From positions 31,240 to 95,239 of the forward strand of contig CAJJDO010000155.1 of assembly GCA_905183005.1 (NCBI GenBank): a stretch of 64,000 nucleotides of DNA, written 5' to 3'. The translations under genes were made by a program, and so were the position numbers. The stretch comes from Paramecium pentaurelia. Its lineage: Eukaryota > Ciliophora > Oligohymenophorea > Peniculida > Parameciidae. Within the stretch, counting starts at the first letter, position 1; each line of letters begins with the position of its first letter. The notes below the pieces were generated by a model. It worked only from the letters and a program-made list of their open reading frames with translations. It made no database searches and had not been told where the DNA came from. Shown one piece after another: positions 12,018 through 25,597 of this stretch.

Positions 12018-13301
12018 TCATGAAGGATTTATTACATCTTTTAATATACCAATCATATCGTCTTCTTTATATTTATATTAAACATTCTCTTAAAATTATT
12101 TTTCGTAATAGTATTTCATAAAACTACAAACACGATACCCACATGAGTAATAGTCTCTTTATTATCCAGAATGTGGATGTACATTAATTTGAATTTCATT
12201 TAAATTGAGAATTTAAGCAATTGAATTTATTAATTTGTTATCTTACTTCGATCTATGCAAAGAATCAAAAATAAACACTTTTTTAGAACTTAATTCAAAT
12301 AATAGAAATAGCCAATGACGATTTTTTTTATTGACTGGGAATCCAATATAATGATACAATAATGAGAGTTAAAAATTTATGTCCTTAAATTGAGGTTTTT
12401 CTGATTCAAATAAATATCTTACCTTTTTAATATCATAATCATCTCCAAAATTAGTTGTTAAACTTGATGGAAAAAATAAAATTCTTTTTTTGTTTTTTCT
12501 TTCTGTTTACTTTAATGAAAAATATTTGTTATCACTAGATAAGTTAAGATACAGAACATAACTATCAATGATACTACTTGTCATCCATAACTTATTTGTC
12601 AATATATTCAAATCATTAATTGAAAATTACTAATTGTATTTACACCAAATTTGTATATTTTACTATTATTGGCAAATATATTCGTAATTATCTCTATTAG
12701 ATTTATTTAATTATTCATTTGTTTCTGGATCTAATATCTTTATTTATTGATTCTTGTTTTCTTAAATTCTATTTTTTTAAATAGTATCTTCCCCAAAGTC
12801 TTGATTTATAAAATTTGATTATTCTTAAAAGCAAATTCCACTTTTTATTAGATTAAATGTCTTTTCTTTTAAATTAATCAAAAACTTTCCTTCGTTGAAT
12901 CTAAATTTTGGATTGTTATTTTCATCATATTCAGTTTAGTACAATTTAACTTCACATTCATATTGATTTGGTTAATTCCAATTATATTTTATACTATCTT
13001 CGCTATAATAACACAAGATGTTAATAAATATTATTAGATTATTAAAATTTGACGATTAAATTTAAAGTTTATCAAATCCATTATTTATACAATCTTAATT
13101 CCAACTTGTTATTGAATTCCTTTCTTAAAAATTCTATTGATTTTGAATTCCTAAATTTTTATTTTAGATGACTTATTGAGTTATTAACTTATGGGTACTT
13201 TAATCTGGTTTCTTAATATTTTAATCTTAAGTTTAATTTTTTTCAGGTCGATCTTCATTACTTTCTTTTTCTCTTATTATACAACAAAAGAAAATATTCA
13301 T
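12018..13301 (-). CDS. Ulp1-type cysteine protease (peptidase C48), 427 aa
   Basis: A single intronless frame in the ciliate code runs from ATG 13299-13301 to TGA 12018-12020 (428 codons). The C-terminal 190 residues have the order of a C48 (Ulp1/SENP) domain: a substrate-groove LWMTSSIIDSYVLYLN segment, a catalytic NRHW (His about 329), FDSL (Asp about 346), a Gln shortly before the nucleophile (about 380), and YSCGYRV (Cys about 387). All catalytic residues are present, so it should be active. The substrate would be a SUMO or SUMO-like modifier; C48 domains also occur in mobile elements and effectors. The N-terminal half is Gln/Asn-rich with no domain seen. The lack of introns is unusual beside most other genes here. 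Confidence 0.85.
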
Positions 13302-14642
13302 TTTATACTTTTGATTCTAGTTTTAATAATCTAATTTATTTATTGAAAGGATTATAAAATTTGTTTTAGAAAATATTACTTTTATTCAGAAACCCAGACA
13401 TAATTAAGGAAATCTCTTTTATAATTAATATTGTTATTCTTTTAGAAAATAATATCAATCTTATATTGATAAATTTGAGTAATTAAGATTTAAATTCAAT
13501 GATCATGGAAATTATAAAAATATTTCAAAATAGTAGATGTTATTATTAAGAATGAATATCATCATAACTAATATCTCAAAATAGAATGATTATTATTTAA
13601 GAAAACGATAATAATATAAATGATCTTACTTGCAGAATAAAAAATTAGTTTATAAGTAGAATTAGGTCCTGTGTTGTGAGATAAGGACTCAAAATCAAGT
13701 TTTCTTAGCCATCTACTTTATTATAAATAACTTTACATTTCTAATTAATCTAAAAACAATGATTTCAAATAAAATTTCTTCACTGATAATTAAAACTTTA
13801 AGCTATGTCATAAATTTCTTGCCTTCATGCAACAACTTGCTTCTTTTCATCAATAATTTAAACAACCATTTTCTATTTAAAATTTAAAATCTTCAAACTT
13901 ATAGAGTTTGAGTTATTAGTAGATGGAGAACCTAATTTAGTTCTAACCGATATCTCGCTTTATAAACAAATCTAATTGGATCATATTCTAGCTTCCTAGA
14001 ATCTTAAATATATGAACTAAGATTCAAATTTAGAAGCTTAAGTTAGTCTTTATGTTATTTAATATTTATAGATTTTATTGATTTAAAATTTCTTATTCTC
14101 AAGTTTTGAAACTAAACAATAACATAATGTAATTTACATAATGTAATTTAATAAAATAATCATTTAATCAGAGTTTAAAAGTAACCTACTTTTTAATGAT
14201 TTTGTTCAAAATTTTATTGATATTATTTATTATTATATTGTATTTTTAATATTGCCTTGTCCACACATCTCAATTTTTATTAAATAATAAAATTTAGGCT
14301 TCTTTAAAATCCTTAGGTAAGTAGGACTCTTATATTTTTTATCTATTAAGAATTCCTAATCATATGTTGGCTTTAGAAATTACAAAATAATTTATATATT
14401 TTTTAAAACAATTAAATTTAAAATATATTATAGATTAATCTGAGAAATAATTAAAAGCTAAATTAATAATAAAACTTCAAATATATCGGAAGATATTATC
14501 TGAAAAAAGACTATATAATTATAATAATTCTGAATAAAAAGTAAAAATTTTAAGAGTTTTATATTTACTAAAAAACCCTCTATTGAGAGATAAAAATAAT
14601 TTGTAATATTAATATTTTCCCTATATAATATGAAAATCAAAA
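13302..14642 (-). pseudogene. mostly non-coding; decayed minus-strand gene trace near 13.6-14.05 kb
   Basis: Between the protease and surface antigen genes, the minus strand around 13640-14050 gives short protein-like stretches rich in Ser, Asn and Lys, broken by TGA codons and frame changes. The rest is featureless A/T. The family was not recognised and no intact gene can be supported. Confidence 0.3.
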
Positions 14643-17600
14643 TCATGCCATTAATCCCAAGATACCGAAAGAAATAGCTGACAAGATGAAGGCACTGTCG
14701 GTAGTTGTTGTTCCATTATCTGTTTAATTATTTGTTCCATTTGAATTATTTGGATTGACAGATCCTGAAATACAACTTTCACATTTATTGGTAGCAGCAT
14801 TCCAACTATAAGTATAAGCAGATTTAGTGTAGCAAATCTTGGAATCTGTCATGGTTCCTGGATCAGCAGCAGCACATTTTCCACTTTAGAGAACACAAAC
14901 AGTGGATGAAGTTCCATCAAAGCTTGGAATTGGTTGACAATCAGTTCCTGTGGCAAATGTATCACATGCATGATTAGCACAAGATGTTCCAGTTGAGTTT
15001 TCAGTCCATTTGCATGATGAATTAGTTGTGCAAGCAAGTTTATCTTTGGTGGCATCAGCACATGCAGTAAATGTTTTGCAAGTTCCATTAACCTTATCAG
15101 TTCCATTTGGAGTGAAAGCACAAACAGTTGATTTATTATTTTCAAAGCCACCTCCATTACAAGAAGTAATAGTCTTATAAGATGAGCAAGCAGCTTTGGC
15201 TATACAACTTGTTCCATTAGATACACATTATTTTCCAGTGATTACTCCCATACAGTTAGCATTTGATGTTCCACCAGTAATATCTTCACATTATTTTAAT
15301 CTGCATGTCTTAGTTCCTGTAGTAGCTCCAACTGGTAATGCAAATATGCATTCTCCATCAGTTCCATTGAAACATCCAGCTTCAACATAGCTTGAGCATG
15401 TTGATAATGGAATACATCTGGTTCCATCAGTTGTGCATGATCCTCCAGTGACAGAAATAAGTTTGCATTAATCATTTGTACCCTTTTGCTCATCACTGCA
15501 CTCCTTCAATTTGCAAGTATTAGCTGTGGCATTCCAATAACAAATACCATCAGTTCCATTGTTATTACATGCTGTTTATGTCTTGTAGCTACCACAAGTT
15601 GATTTAGCAATACATGCTGCTCCATCAGTCATACATGTTGATCCATAAGAAACACATTCATCATTTGTAGCAGCAACAGCATCTGTGCATTATCCGAACT
15701 TCTAACATTTTCCAGTGGGTAACCATCCACAAGCTCCATCAGTTCCTACAACACAAGAAGCCTTTAATGCTGTGCTGGCGCAGGATGTAATAGGTATGCA
15801 AGTATCTCCATTGGTTGTACATAATGGTGAAAATGCTTAGCATTCAGAATGTGTCTTTTTAACTGCATCTTCACATCTGTCATAGTCATAACATTAACCA
15901 TTAACCCAAAGGCATGGTCCAGTTTTTGATTTAAGACAGAATTGCTTATTAGAGAATTCAGTACATGAAGTTCCACTTACGCAACCAGCTCCATTTGTCT
16001 TACATCCTGAAAGGAAAGTGTTACATTCATCATCAGTTAAGCCATTTTTATCGCCGCAAACTCTAGCTCTGCATTTATTTGTTGCTACATCCCAACCACA
16101 TCTACCTACTCCATCTTTAGTTGTTGAGGCAGCTATACAAACAGATTGAGTCTTGTATGATGAACATGCTTAAATAGTGATACAGCCAGCTCCAGTTGTA
16201 GTACAATTGTCAGCAAAGCTTTAGCATTGAGCATGAGAAGCAATAGTTGCTGGTTGATCTTCGCAAACTTAAGCTCTGCAAGTTGAATTTGATTCTTACC
16301 AAGCACAGAACTTACCATTTACTTTAGAATTGGTACATTATGAATAATTGGTATTATTATAAGTAGCACATGTAGTACTTGAGGTTGAACATTAGTTAGC
16401 CCATGTGCATTCTTCTCTTAATTTGCATGAAGCTTATGATGTCAAGTTTTCACATTTCTTAACACTTGAGCATCCATAACCAGTTGTATAACAATCTTTA
16501 TGATATTTCTAGCAATCAGCATCAGTTGTAAGATTGTTTGGTGCTTCTGTACATACTCTCTTAGCGCATGCTCCTTTGATAGTTCCAACTGTAGTAGCTT
16601 TGCATGGACCATCTTTAGCTAAAAATGTTGGGCATGTCTCTTCAGTTCCATTGAATGTACTACAATTCTTTCCATAATCAATACATGAAGTTCCATCGAA
16701 GACACAGAAAGGATCATCTGTTGTTTTAAATGGTGGCATACCGTCATTACATTCTTTGTTGTTTTTACCAGAAATGTCACTACACTTCTTCTTTGCACAA
16801 TTAGCTGTAGCCAATGCAGCTGAAGTATTCCAGCAATAATCTCTACCTGAAGATCCAAAGAATTTAGCACAAGTTGCTTAATCTCCCTTAAATGCAGTAC
16901 ATAATGATATTGCATCTAGACATCCAGTACCTTTGGTAATACAACCTTTCAAATAAGTAGCACATTCAGTATCTGAAATAGCAGTAGTGTTATCAGCACA
17001 AGTTCTTACTTTACATTTACTAGTGGTAGTATTTCCAGCATCACCAGAACAATATTCATAAGTTGGATTCTTATTAGCATCTAATCCAGTGTATCTTTTG
17101 AATAATTCACATTGTTATTTAGTTCCTCTGTATTAATCACATTAGGCTGTATTTGGAATACATCCTGTACCACGTGTGACACATCCACTTAAATAAGTAT
17201 CACAATCAGAATCAGATGTAGCTGTAACATTATCATAACATGTTTTATTTGTACATGCAGAGGATGTATTAGTAGCAGTTGCAATTGGTCTGCATTTATC
17301 TTTTCCTGTTGTATCTAATAAGGAATTGCAGAATTCTGTTGAACCATTAAATGAAGTACATGCAGTAGTTGTTGCAACACATTTAGTTCCATCTGTCTTG
17401 CAGGATTTAAGATAACTTTAGCAATCAAAATCTGTATAGAATGACTTATCACTGCATGCTCTGTCTTTACATTTGGTATTTGCTTAATCCCAAGCACAAA
17501 AATCTCCTGTATCATTTTAGACTCCTTCACACCATGTTTATTTAGCAGCATCATCACCACCTTATGGTGTATAACTACCACAAGCATCCTTAGCAATACA

Positions 17601-20600
17601 TTTGTTAGAATAATAGAGACAGCCGTCAGCATTATTAACACAATCTGTAGCACTGGCATCATTATCAGTACAAACTTACGCTCTGCATTTCTAAGTAACA
17701 TCTTTAATGCATGGATAACCGTCGGTTGATTTAACTGCTTTGCATTCAGTATCCTCTGAACCAGCTGTAGGTCCTTTTGCTGCTACACCTCCTGTTCCAT
17801 CAAAAGAAGTACAAAGACCTACTTCAACACAATTATTTCCTCCAAGATAAGTACACTTAGTTCCACTTGCATTTGTCAATGTTGCACAAACAGTGGCTTA
17901 ATTTGTGGTTACACTATAAAGATGACAATCTTGTTCAATAGCACATGTTGTTCCTGAAATGTAAGTACATGAAGTGGCAGCAGAGACTTTATCGCAATAA
18001 GTCTTCTCATTTCCACTCTAAGCAGTGATTGCTGTACATACTGCCTCCTTATTATAGCATGTTCCTAAAAGATAAACACATTTCTTTCCTGGTGCTCCTA
18101 AATTGCAATCGACTTAAGAAGTTGCATTTTATATATCTTAGCAATCAAAGTCTCTGCACTTATTATCAGCAGCTGTGAATGCACATCTTTTTCCAGTCTT
18201 GTTAATTTTGCTTAAACAATATGTTGATTTATCAGTATCATTAGTGGATGGTAATGCAGTATAGGAAGTACAAGCTACCTCACCAACAACACATTAAGCT
18301 GGAGCACCTCCTGCATTATATTAATCATATGTACAATATATTGTTTTATCAGATTTGTAATAAGATTAACAATATGCTACCTTTAATGTAGCTGTCAATC
18401 CTGAGTCCATAGGTGCATTAGTATTATTAGCACATTCAGCATCAGCTGTTACTGTTCCTGGTACATAACATTTATTATTATAGAAGATGCATCCAGATAT
18501 GTAATTATCACAATCCCCTTAACTAGTTGCTGAAGTGATATCTGCACATGTTGCATCACTACAAACTGTAGTGGAAGTTCCAGATGTATATTTACATAAT
18601 TTAAGTCTATCTTTTTATGATTGAGCTAAACAATAAGCAGATTTAAATGCATCTGCAGTTGGATCACTCAAAGAATCCCAAGTACCTGATGTAGGAATGG
18701 TTATATTAGCACAAGTTCCATTAGTACCCAATATGCATTTATTATTTGCCTTATCAAAGCTACAATATTCAGAGGCTTCTTTGATACTTCTACAATAAAG
18801 AGATTTTTAACTATCTGTTGTAACTCCAGTTGGGAAGGATGTTGGACAAGCACCAGAAACAACTGCAGCATAACACTTACCACTATAATATAAGCATCCC
18901 GATTTATAAGCCTCGCATTCAGCTTAGCTTGAGGCTGAATAAATATCTGAGCAAGCAGATATGGCATCACATTAACTGCCTGTCTTATACACACATTTAG
19001 TATAGACTCCTGTTCCCTCAGTAATATTGGCTAAATTATCAACAGCCTTCAAACCCCAACATAATTCTTATTTTTTATTTGTAGCCAAACTAGAATCAAT
19101 TTTGTAGTCAGTACATGCTGTTGATAATGTTAGACAAGTTGAATCTGTTACTTTTTAACATTTTCCTGCAGATGAAAATAGAGTTTAATCATTACAAGTT
19201 TTAGCATCAGTTTAGGTAATTAACTTTTCACAAGTATCCTATAAACTGCATTTAGTATCACCTGTTTTGAATGTGCATGTAAGTCCTTCATCATTCACAA
19301 ACTTCTTACATTGAGTTAACTTAAGTGGATCAGTATTATCGGTTGTAGCATAATTATATGCACAAGTTGCTATAGGTAAATAACAAATGGTTCCAGCTAA
19401 TTTACAGACATTATCTGTTGAAGTTGATACATTCTTTTGTAAATAAGTAACACAGGATGATGTAGTGTATTCGCTCAAGTATTGATCACAAGTTCTAGAT
19501 GAACACTTAGTTGCTCCTTTTGTAAAACCACATAACAACCCATTGTTATCTTTGATGTTTGTACAATAATCAAACTTTTATTAATCTGTTGTTGCTGTAT
19601 CTGGTAAACTATAAGTACTACAAGCTGCTGCATCAATGCATGGAGATCCAGTCTTCAAGAATCTACAAGTTGATTTGTGATCTGTACAATCTTAAGCTGA
19701 TTAAGGACTTGCTTTATCTGCACATGTTCTAGTTTAGCAAGCATCATATTTTGTGCATGATGTCTTGGTCCAAGCTGAAGAAACTAATAAACCTCCACTA
19801 AAAGTAGGACATGATGTAACTGTTCCTGATTATTAAGCACAGGTTCTTGCTGATTTAGCAATGCAACCTCCTTCAGATTTAGCAATACATCCTGACATGA
19901 AAGTTTCACATTCATCATCCTTTGTGGCTGAAGTATTATCTGTACATTATCTAACACTGCATGCGGCTGAAGTAGATGTTCCAAAACAATATTTAGCACT
20001 ATTACTTCCAACAATAGCAGCTTCACAAAATGCTAAAACACCTGTATAACTTGCACAAGTTGTGTCACCAGCTTTTGGATCAACACATCCTCCATTTCCA
20101 TTAAAGACACATCCTTCTAAAAATGACCCACATGTACCATCTGTTTAGTTTGTAGCCAATTTGCATGTTTTAACTTAGCAAGAATCATTTTCAGTTGCTG
20201 ATGCGCTGTTATAACATTGATTTGTTGTAAAGTTATCACTAGATCCAGACTTATAAGCAAATAGCTTATTACATGTTTCTTATGTTCCTTTCATTGATGA
20301 GCAAGTAGTAGTATAATCTACACAACCTTTTCCATTACTAATACATCCAGGCAAGAATGTAGCACAAGTGGCATTATCAGTTGCATCTGTATTATCTGTG
20401 CACTTTCTTGATACACATGCAGTAGTATCAGTAGCTGTTGATGTATTGGTACAATAACCTGGATAACTTAAACAAGTTGATTATGTTCCAAAGAGTTTGC
20501 CACAATCATTTTTAGTTATGCATGCATCAACTCTATTACTAATACATGTTGATAATTCTGCTGCACAATTTGCATCTGTATTATAATAAGCACCTGTCAA

Positions 20601-22268
20601 ATCTGAACAGGCCAATTCCTTACAAGCATTATTCAACCAACCACATTTTTTTGTTACATATATGTATAATGGATTTCCATTATCATCATTTTTATCAAAT
20701 GTTTTGACTCTAGCAGAATTGGCTAGACAAATTGATTTTTTCTTAAATTCACTGCATTAGGCATTACTAGTACAAATTGGTTACCATGAACAATTATTAG
20801 TACCTTCACAACTTTATTATTTGACTGTTAAATCACAAGTAGTTTATGAAACGCATCCTGATCCAGTAGTAACACAGTTAGTGAAATAATTAGCACATAG
20901 AGGATTAGTATTTACATTAGATGCTGCACTTGTACAATCTCTAGCTACACACCTAGGTCCACTCTTCCACATACATTTTCCTTCAGATCCAACTCTTGAT
21001 TAACAACTAGTAGCATCTCCATCATAAGTAGTACAAGATTTCAAATTAGTTTTTGTAACACATCCTTTTCCTGTAGTAACGCATCCAACTTAATACTTGC
21101 TGCAAGCATCATCAGTTGTTGTTGTATCTGGAGCTTCATCACAAACTTTTGGTAAGCAAGAAGCTTCAGTTGTTGTACTGGTTCCTTTGCAATAACCATC
21201 TGTACCAATATATACAGCACAAGTTGTGGCAGTACCTTTATATGTGTTACAAGCTGTTAATGCTGAAACACAGGTCTTGCCATTTGTTTTACAACTTGCT
21301 TGATATTATTTGCAAAGTTCATCAGTATTAAATGCACCATTTTCACATTTTCTTGCTCTGCACTTAGAGCCACCAGCATCTCCTTCACATACACCATCTG
21401 ATCCAATATATCCTACGCAGGTAGTGCTATCTCCTGAATATGTAGAACATAAAGGCTTTGTTGTTGCTAAAACACAACCTTTTCCTGTTGTGATACATCC
21501 CTTTTGATAGGCTTTGCAATCATCATCAGTAGCTAAAGATAATGGAGCATTTGCACATTCCTTAGCTTTACAATTTGTGGTACCAGCTGCTAATTCACAA
21601 TTTCCATCTTATCCAATAAATGATTAGCAAGCAGCATCATCTCCTGTATAAGTAGCACAAAGAGGTCTTGGAGAATTAACACAACCTTAACCTTTTGTCA
21701 CACAACCAGCCAACCAAGCTGAACATTTATCATCAGTATTTAAACTAGTATCAGCTTCTGAGCAAGAGTAATCTCTACATGCTCCAGAGTTTGTATCCCA
21801 TTTACATTTGAGAATTCCTGAGATACTTGGTGTTGATTCACATTGTTGTTAAGTGTATTCTTTACATTCTTTGGCTTCAATACATGCATTTCCGTCACTG
21901 ACACAGAAGTAGGATATTGCTTAGCAATCTGTTGTTGTAGACTTAACATATGCTGGACATCCTGCAAAATGTGTACATTTTGAATCGACATAAGCACATC
22001 CTAATGTCTTAGCACAATTTGTTTCTGGCTTATCAACAAGTTCACAATAAGGTTTGAATGAAGCTACAGGATCAACTGTAGTCTTTTTTTAACATTTTGC
22101 TGCTGTTGTTCCTGCTGCAGCTACCCATTCACAAGCTCCTGTGACAGTAATTTCTGTTTCACAATCACTTTGTGATTTTAATTATCCACAATCATTACAT
22201 CTATTTGTGTGTTGTACTTGCTATGTTAAGACCATAGCTAATAAGCAAATGAGAATTAAATTCTTCAT
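14643..22268 (-). CDS. variable surface antigen (immobilization antigen), 2541 aa, GPI-anchored
   Basis: One intronless frame of 7626 nt (2542 codons) in the ciliate code. It opens with a signal peptide (MKNLILICLLAMVLTQQ) and ends in a short Thr-rich linker and hydrophobic tail (AFILSAISFGILGLMA) typical of GPI attachment. Between them lie dozens of roughly 65-80-residue cysteine-rich periods with recurring C-x(2-4)-TC, GxxC and CxxxxC spacing, rich in Thr, Ala, Gly and Asn. Both length and layout match Paramecium immobilization antigens, which coat the cell and cilia and are expressed one at a time under temperature- and RNA-influenced control. The GC content is visibly higher than in the flanks. 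Neighbours are decayed genes, in keeping with a subtelomeric antigen locus. Serotype cannot be assigned. Confidence 0.95.
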
Positions 22269-24978
22269 TAAAAGTATTAATTGAAAATATTCAATTTAGG
22301 GAAGTTATATAATCTCAAAGAATTAATTTTTTTTATTTAAATAATTACACAATAATCTTTTTGAATTTAATCACAAGAATTTATTTTGAACAATTAATCC
22401 ACATCATTAATATTTTTAAATATTGATTTATGTTCATTATACTCATTTAAAGAGCAAGGATGTTGTGGACTCTCTGTAATAAATACTAATTCAATGATTA
22501 AAGCAATTGACAGCATTTTAGAGACTTAAAAGCTATTCTATTGATGCCGTTATCTAATTAAGAGAGTTATTGACGCTATGCTGAATCAAAAGAGTCTGAG
22601 AATTTTACGAAAAGAAAAAGAAAAGACATCCTAGTTCTTAATAAAAGTTTTGACCCATTATACCTATATATATACATAAATTGAAAATTTTCATTTCCAT
22701 TTTTGCTAAAAATTTGACATATTTGTTTCGGAATGTGAGTGTTAAGAATCAGAAGAATCTATTTTTAGAAAAAAGTGATTAGCTGATGAGCAATCTAGGA
22801 AAAATTTATGAATTGCATGAATAGTTACAATTAAATTCCAAAAAGGCTATATCCCTAAAGATATAATAGAGTATGATAAGGAGTTTCAAACAAGTTTGAT
22901 TACTATATATACTATATCTAAAAATAGAAATTTTAACAGGAAGATGACATAATGATGAATATGGTAACTGAGAAGCTTAAAACATAAGTATTAGAGTAAT
23001 TATTTATTAAAACAGGAATTTAGAAGTTACAGTAGTACAGGTTAATTGACTGAAGTTAATAAATGTTATTATATGTTTGAAAAAAATAATTGAAATTAAT
23101 ACTTCCTCATTTTTTTTTTAGAAAATCTCAAATACATTTAAAAGCAGAAAATTTGCAAAGGCTCAAACTAATTTATATAGAAATTAATAAAATAAAATTG
23201 GGCAACATTTAAATACCTTAAACCATTATATATATGAAATAACTAAGATAATTTTGATTTAACGCCAAACACCAGGCAATCAAATAATCGTAAAATAGAC
23301 AAAAATTTAGTGTTTTTCCATCAACTTGTCAATAAAGTAATTTTTAATAAGGAATGCGATGTTCTTGCTGGAGATAATATTTACACTAACACTTTTTTAT
23401 AATTAATTTAAATACTATTAATTTGCTTAATAAATTTTTAAATAATGACTCTGAAATAAAGAAGTTAGAAAATTTTAGAAGGAGTAGGAGGAATCTAGGA
23501 TTTTCACTAACTTACATATTGAGGACTATAATAAATAAAACAAAGATTGATGATAATCTTGAGAGAAATAAAAATAGATTAATTAGATATTTTATAATGA
23601 TATTCATTATTGCCTTATTCTAATATAATAACAGAAGATATTTTGTATTCAATTATTATATATGCTTAAAATGATAGAGTTTGATGAAATGGATTATTTC
23701 AATAGTGGATTAGATTGATTGATTTTTGTAAAAATTTTATTCTAGTGTATTTATTGTTATATTCTTATAATTGTATGATGAAGTAAAGTATTATTTAATT
23801 AAGTTGATTTTACAGATTCAGTTTAATTTGTAGTATTAAAACAAAATATTAAGAGTTAGATGTAAGAACTATGTAAAGAAATTAAAAATTCAAAACCTTA
23901 AAAAAAATAAGATGTATTTTGATTAGATAATTGAAAATAATAGTAAAAATGGTTATTGAATAAATATTTCCTATCAGTTAATCTAATATTAATGCTAATT
24001 AAACTAAATAAAATCTCGAAACATTATATTCAGATTCCAGACCATTGGATGAATGAGAAGGTATAATCATTTATGAGAATGAGTTAGTAACTTCACTTTA
24101 TATAACAAATTATGGAAATCCATCATCTTTGGCTTGTTGATTGATATTCACGTTATATTCTACTGTATAAAGGTACAAGAATAAGAAATCATACAAGATC
24201 TTGTAAGACTTATGATTAGAAGACAGATAGAAAAAAAAATAATTTAAATATCCTTATTTATTGTTATTTATATATTATATATTATTAATAGCATTATAAA
24301 ATATGATAATTATATTATGAGTTTTTAATATTTTATATATTATTTATTCCCTTTTAGAATTAGATCAGCAATCTAATACAGCATTCTAAAATATTAAACC
24401 TAGTATTAAATATAATAAATTTATGTGAAAGTGATATATATTTTCAATATCCATTTTCTCCTTGATAATAGAAACAATAGCACAAATCTAAATAGAAAAT
24501 GAATTGGTAAAAATTTAATGTGTAAATAATTTTATACATAACAGTTGTGTAAATTCACTCTTAAATGATAATAAGACCACATTTTACATACTAAAATCAA
24601 ATTTTAAAATTATTTTTATTAGTTACCTTAATTAGTGTTTCACATTTTTTTAAATAAATAAATTTATTTAATGATGTAAAAGAGATTAGAGAAGAAGGAT
24701 TCTAAGAATAATTATATATAACTTTTTTATAATACTAGATAGAATATTAGTATTGAATATTAAGCCTATTGTTTTGATTAATAGAATTTCTGAATGTGAA
24801 TGGGGGGGAGTTTCATTATTTTTTTAGTAAATTGTTAATATGATGATATATATAATTGAGTGTATAGTATTTTTGTATGTTTTATTTTATTAATGTAGTG
24901 TTTAATCCTATAATATATTTTCATATTGCTTCTAGTTCATTGTAGTTAATTTTATTATTAATTATTATAATAAATATA
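22269..24978 (+). pseudogene. decayed plus-strand gene(s), no intact CDS
   Basis: Coding-like pieces in the ciliate code are scattered over the plus strand. One lies near 22920-23050. An ATG-started frame (23423-23674, 83 aa) ends in a hydrophobic helix. Another piece at 23950-24160 is Asn/Gln-rich and polar, with an in-frame TGA inside an otherwise continuous frame. They may be parts of one membrane protein gene that has been lost. Interspersed TGA codons and frame changes rule out an intact gene. The 3' 800 bp (24.2-24.97 kb) is plain A/T. Confidence 0.35.
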
Positions 24979-25442
24979 ATGGCTTAGTAGAAATGCAAAA
25001 ATAAAATAAATCATAGATAGCGGTAGGGAGATTGGATATGTAGTAATTGCAATAATATGAATTTTGCATTTAGAGACACATGTAATAGATGTCAAACATT
25101 GAAGAATCAAAAAGATAATGAAAATAAGGGATTCAAATCTGCATTGTTTTTAACAGAGAGCAATGGTGATATTCCACCAATATCTGATAGATCTAATAAA
25201 TCTTCTGGTGAGATAAAAGATAATGGCAATAATAAGTTTTCATTTGATAAATTACCATCAATGGAACCAATTTTGAAATAAATTACAAAAGAGACATGTA
25301 AAAAACAATTAAATTAAAAGAATAAAAATATGATTTATTTGAGTTTGAATGGTAGTGCTAAAAATGTGAAAAGATTAATTAATACTATAAAATTCACTGT
25401 GCTGAATGCGGAGCTTAAAGGTACAGAAAATTAACAGTATGA
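24979..25442 (+). CDS. small protein with two RanBP2-type zinc fingers, 146 aa
   Basis: Removing one 23-nt intron (25298-25320) leaves 147 codons. The first finger begins GDWICSNCNNMNF and continues to CNRC, and the second begins EFEWQCQKCEKIN and continues to CAEC. Both have the W-x-C-x2-C-x3-N-x6-C-x2-C pattern of zf-RanBP2. The linker of about 75 residues is polar and Ser/Asn-rich. In other proteins this finger binds single-stranded RNA or ubiquitin. The second finger only appears in frame once the intron is removed, which supports the model. There are no other domains; RNA binding is an inference. Confidence 0.85.
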
Positions 25443-25597
25443 TTTTATTAACCTAAATCGGGGGTTTTTTTTGATAAAAATGGTTAAAATTCTCTTCTTT
25501 TTATTCCTACATTTAGAAGGGGGTTAAAACAAAAGATAAACAATATAATAAAATAAATAATTTTTTACTTTATTAATAAAATTTAACTGTTAAGATA

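Noticed and set aside
15000..22000. Several plus- and minus-frame open stretches inside the surface antigen
   Set aside because: They are shadows of the single 2542-codon minus frame; the relative GC richness makes alternative frames unusually open.
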